Source: Goniomonas avonlea
Lineage: Eukaryota > Cryptophyceae > Goniomonadida > Goniomonadaceae
Reading direction: 5' to 3'
Length of the DNA stretch: 16,539 nt
Assembly: GCA_003573635.1 (NCBI GenBank)
Contig: QUTJ01031743.1
Coordinates: 1-16,539 of the forward strand
Part shown: piece after piece, positions 1 through 9,300 of the stretch
How the letters are laid out: each line of letters opens with the position of its first letter
Numbering within the stretch: position 1 is the stretch's first letter
Notes under the pieces: model-generated
Seen by the model: the letters and a program-made list of their open reading frames with translations, nothing else
What the model was told of the DNA's origin: nothing
Database searches by the model: none
Program-made: the position numbers and the translations under genes

Positions 1-21
1 AGCGAGTGTGAGGGTGTGAGT

Positions 22-84
22 GGAGTGAGTGAGAGCGTCTGAGAGGCGCGCGTCGACTTACCAGGCGGAGGAGAGAGGCAGGTC
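22..84 (-). repeat. Tandem duplication across an exon-intron border, copy 2 with alternative donor
   Basis: Same unit as copy 1, starting at 84 on the minus strand. The donor within it is CTG|GTAAGTCG (intron start at 61), a fuller match to consensus than the GTACGTCG of copy 1. Translation from copy 1 reaches it without a stop and in the same phase, and then hits TAA if not spliced. Confidence 0.8.
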
Positions 85-88
85 AATT

Positions 89-128
89 GTGCGCGCGCGC
101 GCGTGTGTGTGTGTGTGAGAGAGAGGGA
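89..128. repeat. Compound (GC)n(GT)n(GA)n microsatellite
   Basis: On the plus strand, alternating GC from about 91 is followed by alternating GT (about 102-117) and GA (about 116-126). It lies between the two copies of the border duplication and may have promoted the duplication by slippage. If the distal donor is used, it would encode alternating Thr-His and Ala-Arg. Confidence 0.9.
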
Positions 129-132
129 GACA

Positions 133-201
133 GGAGTGAGTGAAAGCGTCTGAGAGGCTGAGAGGCGCGTCGACGTACCAGGCGTAGGAGAGAGGCAGGT
201 C
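133..201 (-). repeat. Tandem duplication across an exon-intron border, copy 1
   Basis: On the minus strand this copy starts GACCTGCCTCTCTCC at 201, crosses the exon e donor at 179/178 and ends near 133. Its first 36 bases match copy 2 at 34 positions, and its last 25 bases match at 24. Between them copy 1 has eight bases (CCTCTCAG) where copy 2 has two. The offset between copies is 117 bases, a multiple of three. Confidence 0.85.
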
Positions 202-321
202 CTCAGGCTCGTCAGTCCACCCGGAACACGCAAGGGCGAAGTCGGTTACGACTGCCTCGCCAACCTGTGGGTTTACAGAACAATCGCCGGACGTGGGTGC
301 TTGATTAACCTGGAGTTGAAT
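179..321 (-). CDS. Exon e: carboxyl part of the REJ module
   Basis: Encodes 47 codons plus two bases. It begins I-Q-L-Q-V-N-Q-A-P-T-S-G and includes C-S-V-N-P-Q-V-G and C-S-G-W-T-D-E-P-E-D-L-P-L-S-Y-A. This is the most diagnostic part of a REJ domain: P-P-x-G-G, C-x-V-x-P-x-x-G, then C-x-G-W-x-D-x-x-x-x-L-P-L-x-Y. The donor used here is CTG|GTACGTC at 179/178, phase 2. A second donor with the stronger sequence GTAAGT lies 117 nt downstream (intron start at 61) in the same frame and phase. Using it would lengthen the exon to 62-321 and add 39 low-complexity residues. The domain pattern favours the nearer donor, but the sequence alone does not settle it. Confidence 0.75.
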
Positions 322-3300
322 CTGCGAGAGCCGTGTCAGCGAGTCTTGACTCGAACCGCTTCATTGTTGCAGGAAGCTTGCCTCGGAGAGCTCGTGAGAA
401 CTGAGCGCTAATGGTTGAGGAAGATGGAGAAAGGGTGGGAATGGTAGCGAAGGTGGCGGGAGAAAACAGACAGCCAATTGCCCTGTCGCACTGTCTCTCG
501 CTCTGCCTCGCCCCCTCACCCCCCCCCTCCCTCTTGTCTCCGTCCGTCCCCCCTCCCACTCCCTCGCCCTCGCCACGCGCGTGGACACATACACACGTGT
601 GACACACACCCGTCGCATGCGCGCGTCAGTTTATCTACTGTTTCACCTTGGCGGTTCCAAAGGCGGCGCCTTCCATGAGCGCAGCGCGAAGTTCAAGAGT
701 GTACGTCTGACCAGGAATGAGAGACTCCTTGCCGAGCGCGAAGTACGGCGACCCCGCCAGGCTGCAGGTTGTGTGTTGGGAAAACAGCAGCAGGACACAG
801 ACAGGCCGGACCAGGACGGCCCGTTCGCCGCTACCGTACCGTATGCAACTTGCCCCCCCCCCCCCATGTCTTTCGGCTAGAATTGTATTTATGCTAGATT
901 GCCATTTGACTTGAGACAATGAACCGGCCAAACCGAGACACACATAGAATACAGAACACAACCCACAACGCACAGCAGGCAGCAGGCAGTACAATGCACA
1001 ACGCACACAACACAGACACAGCGATTCGTCGACTGCTCGCACCTCTGAACCTCAAACTCAGCCGTTCTCGGGCCAACGATGTCCCAAACATAGACAGCCG
1101 ACAAGTCGCTTGCGGGCACAGCAGTTCCGTTCGCCAGCACGCTGCCAGAGATAGTCAGGATCTCGTCCGCGTTGATCTTTGCCCGCTCGGGGCGATTGAC
1201 GACGACGACAGGCGGGTCGCCTGGGTTGACCTCTATGTCAACGAACGCCGTCGACTCTCGGGGACCAGGCTCCTTGTAGACGGTCACAGTGAATCGGTAC
1301 GTGTGGCCTGGCGCGAGGGTCTTGGACGGGATGGTGAGGTTCGGAGCGCTGGTGTACAGAAGGCCGTTGATGTCATCGAAGCACGGCACGGGCAGGTCGT
1401 CCACCAGCAAGATCTCGCGAGTGTCGGTGTCCACGCGAGCGCACGACCACACCGACGTCCACGCCGCCACGCACTCAACGCACGGGCACCCGTCCGTCGG
1501 GGTACGCTGTTCGGCGGTGCAGTTCGACCCCATGTCGGGGTCGCTGCTCACACTCGCGTCCAGATCCATCGCCTTGGTAAAGCTGACCGTCCTCGAGCCG
1601 CCTGCGATGCGGGCTGTGACGGGCTGGGCCGAGATCAGGAGCTGCACCAGCGAGGAGCCGCAGAGAGTCGGCTTGTCCGCGAAGCAAGCCGACAGTTGGA
1701 CGTCGTAGACGCGGCCCACGTGCATGTCCGCGCCGGGGAGGAACAGGGCGCGCGCCGAGCGCGTGCGCTCGTTGAGAGGGAAGACGTGCGCCGTCGACGC
1801 GAGGGTCCAGTTAAAGGTGAGCACCTTGCCGGTGACGCCTCCGCACGACGGGAGAGCTCCGGGGCCAATCAGCGTCAGGTTGCGGCTTCGGTCTGTGAAG
1901 ACCTTGCCTGGCCCCTCGATGTAAACCTGTGGCGGACTGTCCTCGGCGCTCTTGACCACCTTGGTCAACTCCTGCGTCTGCCCCAGGAAGTCCGTCAGCC
2001 GCACCAAAAACGTGTAGTACTCGTCCACCTTGAGGTCCGCCGCGTCCACCTCCGCCACTGCCTGGTTCTCGAACGCAGCGAGCGCTGTGACGATCTTCGC
2101 CTCGTTGTAGTTGGGCGGATCCTTGGGGAGCAGGCCCCAGCTGTAAGACAGCGACCGCCCGCCCGCGGCAGAGGAGTCGGAAGCGTCGAGGGTGAAATTG
2201 CCGCAAGCGCTGACGATATCGAAACCCTGGAGGACGCCGGTGATGGAGGGAGGGTTGTGGGGGTAGAGCACGGGCGCCTGGGCGGCGAGCACCAGAGAGG
2301 TGCCGGCTCGGTTTCGGAGCGGGACGAGTGGGACGCCGGCGTCTGTGGTGGCGTTGGTGGTCACAGGCCGCATACCGTCCAGCTTTATGAGAGCCCCGAC
2401 GAGGACGGTGGCGTGGTTGCCGAGCCAGACCTCCAGCGTGAGCGAGTCCAGCCAGACGCACACAGCGAACTGGCCGAACAGGGAGTCGACGGACTCCGGG
2501 AGGAACAGGCTGTGGCAGTCGAACACACCCTCGGCGCCACAGGTGTTGGTGTCCTCGGTGAACTTCACGCTGAGACGACCCAGACTGTCCGTGAAGCGAA
2601 TTTCTGCGACACCAGGTGCGGGCTTGCGCTCGACAGTGACGGTCATCGGGGACGCCTGGAGCTGGACCTCGTTGTAGAACACGTGGATGGTCATGTCACC
2701 CAGAGAGAGGCCAGTGGCGGGAGCACAGACCGATCCATCAGCGCCTGCCCTGAAGGGGATGTCGAGGGCGTCGACAGCACCAACACGCATGATGAAATTG
2801 GTCACTTCGCTCGAAGTGTCCCTGGCGTTGGAGTACTTGTCGAGTGCGGCCACGCAGACGAGGAACGTGGAGTCCACGGTCGAGATGCCCAGCTTGGCGA
2901 TCGTCGTGTGTGCCAGGGACGTCACGTCCGGGACCACATTGACGCTGAAGGGGGTGTTGGGCAGGTCGATGGACGACTGCCCTGACTGGATCTGTGAGAG
3001 CCTGAGGGAGTAGGCACCCGCCTCTACGAACACCACGCCGACACGGTAGGTCCCAGACGTGCTGTTGTGCTCTCCTGGCGCGCGGAGAACGACGGAACCC
3101 TTGGTTCCAGTCAGCTCAAACAGCTCACCCGCGTCGGGCCGATGGTTGCCGTATTGATCATGGAGCCGAATCGACACGGAGAACTCGCTGCCTGCGGAAA
3201 CGGTCTCGTCCTGCCCCAGTAGCGGGTGACCGAGGACGCCGTTCACCACTCGCAGCGCGACAGTGTTATCGAGGACGAGCGCCTCAGGCACGACCACCGC

Positions 3301-6300
3301 CGTGAACGGGCTCCCTAAAATGGGTGCGCTCAGGCCCGCCGAGCGCGACTGCACCAGAATGCTGTACGAGTAGGTGCCGGCAACAGTCGTCGCGTACGTC
3401 AGCGTCCCAGTCCCGTCCGAGGAGGCCACCGTGGTCACAAATTTGTGCGAGTCAGCCACGCCGTACTCAAACGCCAGCGCGGTGTCGGGCTGCGTGGTTG
3501 TGATCGTGTTGCCGAACCTGTCCACTAGTGACACCGAAACGGTCTGGGTAGCACCAACAAGACCCTTTGTAAGCCCAGCGCCACTCGCCACAGAGTTGTT
3601 GGAGCCGGCGCCCGGTGCGACCGTGAGCGTGAAAGTCCCATCGGACGACTCGACGCCGAGGCCCAAGGGAACGCCTTGCAGGAGGGCCTGCAGGTTGTAT
3701 GTGCCGCTGGTTGTGATGCTGCAAGAGACGGGATAGACCCCCGACGTCGGCGTCGAGATCACCGCGGATTTGTCTTGGGGACCGACGGCAGTAACCTGGA
3801 TGAAAGCGGGTCAAAAATGGAAAAAGGTACACGAACTGGTTTCGACGGGTCTCCACAGGCGAATGCATCTCGGGATGTGCGGTTCGTGAATGATACTATC
3901 GTACATACTTACACAGAGAACGAACAGGCAGCGAATGCCACTGACTACAGGGTCACAGCGGCGTGGTGCCAGGAGACATGCTGGCGTACCTGGAACTGCT
4001 CTGGAGTGGGGTCGGATGAATCGCCGATGAGGTTGAGGTCCTGGGCGTTACGAGCCTGCATATGGGGTCAGTCTGAGGGAAAATAGCAAATCGACAGCGG
4101 TCCAAAAGAAAAACCGGAAAAGAAAGGCAGCGAATGAGGCTTGGGCGCGGTGGGGATGATTGGGGTGTGGGAGGGAGGACAGGAAGAGAGACCGGAAAGG
4201 GGAATAGGATGAGAAGCACGCGCGGCAAATCAGTAAAACGGACTCGTACCTGAATGTGGAAGGACACAGGCGCGTCGACACTCGACGAACCAGTGATGGT
4301 GCTCCCAGAAATCTGGACAGCCATGGAGTCCGGGCTGATGCTGAGGACGACACACTTGGCGGCTGCCGCGAGCCCGAGGGTGTTCACGGACTCGACAGAG
4401 AACGAGCCGCCGTCGATAACGACGCCGTCGTACTTGATGGTGACACTCACCGTGCCAACCGTTGCCATGGTGAAGGTGACTTCCTGCTGGCCGGCCGCGA
4501 TCACTCCCGGGGACAGGCCCGTGGTCGCTGAGGGAGCGGGAGAGAAATCCATCGTGAACAGCGAGGCGGCCGAGAGCGACGTGACACGGTTGCCGTACGA
4601 GTCGCGCGCCGTCAGCGTGATCGGGAGCTGAGTGTTGGTGCGGCCACCGAGGAGCCCACCGCCGGACGCAGTGCACTTGGAAGGGACCACTGCCCCCGGC
4701 GGCACGACAAAGTTGGTGTTCGGTGAGCCAGCAACGTGCTGGTTGCTGCGCGTCACCTCCAGCGTGTAGGTCCCGGCAAGAGTGGCCGTGAGCAAGACGG
4801 AGTACGTCCCGTTGCCGAGGTCAGTCACCACACCAGCGGGAGCGCTGGTACGCGCCCCGTCAACAACGGTAGACAGCGTTGCAACGAAAACCTCGCCCGA
4901 CGAGGTGAGCGTGTTGCCGAGCGCGTCACGAGCTGTCACGACAAGCGTTGCCGTGGACCCGGCAGACGCGAGCGCGGAGGGGCCGGCAATTGTGCACGCC
5001 GCCGACGAAATGTCACCTGGGGTGACTGTCGTCGAGTACACGGCGGACGCGTTCACACCGTTGACAGCGGCAGAGAGGGAGTAGCTCCCAGACTTGGCGA
5101 GGGAGTACTCACGGATGTACTGGCCAGCGGAGGTGTAGGCAAAGTCAGAGAAGACGACGGTGGCTGCGCCAGAGAAGGTGGCCGCGATCGTGCTGCCGGC
5201 GCTCAAGGGCTCCTGCAGGAAGTTACCGTAAGCGTCCCGCGTTTGCACCGTGAGCGTCGTGATTCTGCCCGCGAGGCACGAGGTGTTCAGGCAGGCGCCA
5301 TCCACCAACGTGGCAGCGGCGGAGACGGCCCCAGGCACAATCAGCACCGAGGCGGGTGCCCCGGTTTCAAACTTGAGCGGGCTGGCGGCGCCGGCAGAGA
5401 CAATGAGAGTGTACTGCCCCGCCTTGGTGACGGTGTACGTACCGGAGTACACAGCGTTGCCCTGGTGCGCAAAGGCTGTGGGATACGACACGTTGGTGTC
5501 TGACGGGGACACCGACACTGTGATGGCGTCCGACATCGGGGTGCCGTCGGAATTGACGCGCGCGTTGCCGACGCTGTCCTTGACAGTCACAGTCAGCGCT
5601 GCGCCCACCCCGGTTTTGACCTGCACGAGGCCGGGCCCAGAGACCAGGGACGTGAGGTTTGAAGTCGGACCGGGGCCGACCTTGAGCGTGAAGGGGCTGG
5701 TGCCGATGTGCAAGTTGTCGCGCGTGACGGAGACAGTGTAGGAGCCCATGTTGACGAGCGAGCTGTAGGTGCAGCGGTAGGCACCATTCTTGAGGTCCAG
5801 GAGGTCGGCGCGGAAAAAGCGAGGGGTCACGCCGGGGCGGTCCTCGGGGCCTCGCAGCAGCACAGCGAACATGAGGCCGCCCGAGGAGGCGCGATTATTG
5901 TTTTTGTCGCGCGCAACGATGAAGAACGTGTTCGAGACACCGACCTGGCCCACAGAGAGGCCAAGGCCCTCGGCCGTGGTCTTTGTGGCGTCGGCTGGTC
6001 CAGGAGCCAGGACATGCTGCATGGGGCTGCTCCGCGCGTGCACGTGCTGCCCAAGAGCATCTGGGAGGGTGATGTTCACAGTATACGTGCCTGCCAGCGT
6101 CAGCGCAGACTCGACTTTCCAGGCGTTGTTCACAAACGCGACGTTGGCAACGTAGAGCCACTTTCCGGAGGACAGCTCGGTGTAGCCCGACGGGATCTGG
6201 GCCGCGACAAGCGGGTCCGATGGCTTATCGATCGCGTAGTTCACAATCGGCGGCGACGAGGCAGCACTCCGCACATCGACTGCAGAGTCTCCGTGCGCGC

Positions 6301-9300
6301 GCCGACGGGTGGCGGCAAGCGGGTTGCCGTGCGCGTCGCGGGGCGTGACGAACATGACGAACGACCCGTATGCGGTTCCCTCCTCCGGGGGAGTTGGCGT
6401 CGCGGCCGACGCGCTAAACGGGCCGGGCAACACTTCCACAACGCGGTCGCCTTTCGTGACGATAGCGGGGTCGTTGCCGAACGTGATCGAGATGAAGTTG
6501 CTGCCCCTGGTGACCACGGAGTCTTTGGTGATGTTGCCGAGCAGTCGACCAGCGTCGGAGAACTTGGTGGCGACAAAGACACTGGTTTTTTCGCCCCCCG
6601 CGCTGGCGATGCTGATGTGGCAGTCCTCCAACAGGTTCCCGGTCGGCGAGTAGTCCTGCAGGTTGCCGAACTTGTCGTGCGCGGTCACATGCACGAGGAA
6701 GGGGTCGCCGGCCGTGATAGTCTTCGCCGAGACGGTGAAGGACGAGTTCGCGGCCGCGCTCGGACCCGGCAAGACCGTCACCGAAAACAACCCCGCCCCT
6801 CCAGCGATAACGGTGTCACCAGAGTCGAAGACGGTAAGCCGGACGGGGTACGTGCCCAAAGAGTTGAGAGTGTTGATGGCGACGTCATATACCTTCTCGA
6901 CGGCATTCCAGGTTACGACCCCGTTGGCAACTCCGTTGCTCCAGCCCTTGACGCCGTGACAGCACACCGGCGAAGACGAGGACGAACCGGGGCAGCACGA
7001 GAGCAAGCGGATGTTAGAGGAGTCGTGGGCCTGGATCTTGTAGATCTTCGTCACGCCGGCGCGGGCGTTCGTGGGGTTGTCGGACACAACTTTGGAGTTG
7101 GTGGCGCTGATGGCACCGGCAGTGGAGACAACAGAAATACCCAGGACGGGCACACCGGTGATGGGTACGCCGTTGTAGGTCAGAGACAGGTCAGCGGTCT
7201 CACTGTTGCTGATTTTGAACCCCATTCGGTACTGCCCCGGCTCGCCAGTTGTGCTGATGCTCGTGAGGACCGAATTTGTGACGGTGAAGTCGTTGGTAGA
7301 AAAGTCAGGAGGCGAGGTAGGACGAGGGTTGCCAAACTCATCACGTGCCTCCACGAGGAACAGGGCTTCCAGGTCGGTCACCACAATGCGCGGCACGTCG
7401 ATGGCAACCGACTTGGTTGTGCTGAGGGGTCCGGGCAGCATGTTCATGGCGAACGGCGAGCCCGAAATGTGCACCCCGGCGAGAGCCACGGTCATCTCCC
7501 AGGGTCCTGACACGGTGATGGAGGTATTCGCAGTGTAGTTAGACCCCCCGGCAGATACAATGGTGCCCGAGGCGGTCTTGCGCACCTGGCCGACGGGAGC
7601 GATGGTGCGGAGCGCCGACAGGCTGAAAGAGAGGTCCGGCCGGGCCAGCGCGTTGCCCCAGCGGTCGCGCGCGACGACAGTAAAGGTGACGACGCTGCGG
7701 ACGATGCCGGTCCGGTAACCAGTGGCGTTGACGGACCCAAGTCCCTCTGCAGTACAGCCCCTGGCGTCGAGAACATTCGGCATCACCGTGGCTGTGAACG
7801 GAGACCCACCGATGGGATACGCGACGAGTGCCTCGAGCAAACTGATGCTGATGCTGTTGTTGCCGGCAAAGCGCGGGGCGTACTTCACGGTGTACGTGCC
7901 ATCCTGGTTGTTCAGTACCGTCACGGACGGGTTGGCTCCTGTTGAGCTCTGAACGGATAGTCCTCGCGTGATGGTTGCGGCGAAGAAGAGAATCTTGGTG
8001 GAATATGGGTCGAAGGGCACGGCGTTGCCATACTTGTCCCGGGACTGGATAGTGATGGCTGTCGGCACACCCGCGGTTCCCCCGTTGAGAGCAGGGCCTG
8101 AGGCGCTCGAGCCCGCAGCGTTGATGCTACCCGCTGTGATTTCGATCTTCCAGGGGCTGCCTGCAAGCCCTGTCTTTACACCATCAACGACTACGCTGAC
8201 CTTGAGCCAGAATGTCCCTGTGGTGGTATGGTAGTACTCGCAGTCGTACACGAGCGTCGCCGTGTTGAAGGCGCACCGGCTGTACGCCACCGTCACGTTA
8301 ATGAACTCCGGCTGGAAGGTCGATAAGCCGTCTGTGTTGGGTGTAGACGCCTTGTCACGAGCAGCGACGGTAAACTTGCCGAGCACACCTGCCTGGGCTT
8401 TCACAAGGCCTGTGCCGCGAACAACGCACGCCAGAGCGTACGGGGCTCCAGTGCTGACTGTGATCGACTTGGAGTAAATGGTGGCGGAGTTGAAGACAAT
8501 ACTGAGGGTGTAGGTGCCAGCCTCAGGAGGCGTGAAAATCACCTGGTAGGTGCCGTCTTTTTTGTCATTGACGGTGACTTTCACGGGCCCCGTTGCTGAC
8601 ACGAGCGACGCCGAGACTACATCGCCGCCAGACGCGAGGTTGTTGAAGTCTCTGTCCTTGGCCTGGATCGTCATTTTGGTTTCGGAGAAGGCGACCACCT
8701 TGCTCAGCACGATGGTGTCGATGCCGGCGGCGGCCGTGGCGTTGGTGCTTACAGGCCCAGCAACGGCCACAGCGGAGAAGGGGCTTCCGACAACGTGGAG
8801 CCTTGAGCTCGGGTGCGTGACCGAGACTGTGTACGCTCCCGCAGCCGTCACGGTGTAGCTGTAGCTGAACGAGCCTCCCACACGCGAAACAGCAGCCAGC
8901 TGTCTGGTGCTGGGTCCAGACAGCGTGACATTGAAGCCAGAAAACACACTGCCGAGCTGGTTCCCGTAGGCGTCCCTGGCCACGACGGTGAAATCGGCGG
9001 CAACGCGAGCAGTGACTTGCTGCAGACCAGCCCCGGCGCCAGACGACGCGAATAGGTCCGGGACACTGGGCTGAACGGTTGTGGTCCAGGGGCTGCCCTT
9101 GACGTGCAGACCAGCGACCGTGACGGCGAGAGTGTAGGTGCCGGCGAGAGTGGCCCTGTATGTGAACTGGTACTGCCCGGGCGTGACGACAGGGAAGGTG
9201 AACGACAAGGGCAAAACCACAGTGCCGGTGTTGCGGGTCAGTGTGCCAATCAGGGGCACGTCGAGGCCAGCAGGAGACCAGGGGAGCCTGTTGTTGAACT

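Larger units (their letters stand above)
1..178 (-). other. Intron 5, beginning only (phase 2)
   Basis: Begins GTACGTCG at 178 and runs off the window. It contains a compound GC/GT/GA microsatellite and a second copy of the exon-intron border, including the alternative donor at 61. No acceptor AG lies just upstream of that second copy, so it is better explained as an alternative 5' splice site than as a separate exon. Confidence 0.65.
179..2610 (-). other. REJ (receptor for egg jelly) / polycystin-type module
   Basis: The coding parts are 2610-1043, 761-647 and 321-179, about 605 residues. In order: an opening segment with paired cysteines and F-A-V-C-V-W-L-D-S-L-T-L-E-V (about 2610-2260); a PKD-like unit with C-G-N-F-T-L-D-A-S-D-S-S and L-S-Y-S-W (2260-1930); a second with P-S-C-G-G and L-T-F-N-W (1930-1610); a cysteine-rich third with D-L-D-A-S-V-S-S-D-P-D, C-P-C-V-E-C and W-S-C (1610-1215); a fourth starting G-D-P-P-V-V-V-V and running into exon d; and the P-x-S-G-D-C-S-V-N-P / C-S-G-W-T-D end in exon e. 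This order fits the REJ domain of sea urchin egg-jelly receptors, polycystin-1 and related protist proteins. Any GAIN/GPS, membrane or PLAT parts would lie beyond the left edge. Confidence 0.85.
3600..4360 (-). other. Filamin-type repeat interrupted by introns 1 and 2
   Basis: One repeat unit encoded by three exons: the end of exon a (K-C-V-V-L to S-F-H-I-Q), all of exon b, and the start of exon c (V-T-A-V-G-P through F-T-L-T-V-A-P-G). The middle shows the usual S-G-V-Y-P-V-S-C and S-G-T-Y-N-L strands. Both introns lie inside the domain, bracketing the A-R-N-A-Q-D-L-N turn, and not at domain borders. Confidence 0.78.

Noticed and set aside
61-84. Copy 2 of the border duplication as a separate exon
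   Set aside because: There is no AG close upstream of it on the minus strand; the nearest lies within copy 1. It can serve as an alternative donor but hardly as an independent exon.
1-130. CRISPR-like or regulatory repeat array at the left edge
   Set aside because: There are only two copies, they contain coding sequence and a donor, and the rest is a simple microsatellite in a eukaryotic intron.
575-601. Short palindromes (CACGCGCGTG and ACACGTGT) in intron 4
   Set aside because: They are short and lie in CA/GC-rich low-complexity sequence, so chance occurrence is likely.
889-1042. Cysteine- and valine-rich carboxyl tail after exon c
   Set aside because: Read-through of intron 3 past GAG|GTGCGAG. 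Exon d continues the REJ pattern in the correct phase.
919-2985. Plus-strand open frame of 688 codons
   Set aside because: It lies antisense to exon c, which carries clear filamin and REJ motifs. Its translation is rich in Arg, Asp, Val and His with no domain pattern, as expected from the complement of GC-rich codons.
4075-4245. Hydrophobic, proline-rich stretch that looks like a membrane segment at the end of exon a
   Set aside because: It begins right after a strong donor at 4250/4249, lies in intron 1, and ends the frame. The filamin repeat continues in exons b and c.
5708-7510. Plus-strand open frame of 600 codons
   Set aside because: Antisense shadow of the filamin array; composition is biased and no motif is recognisable.
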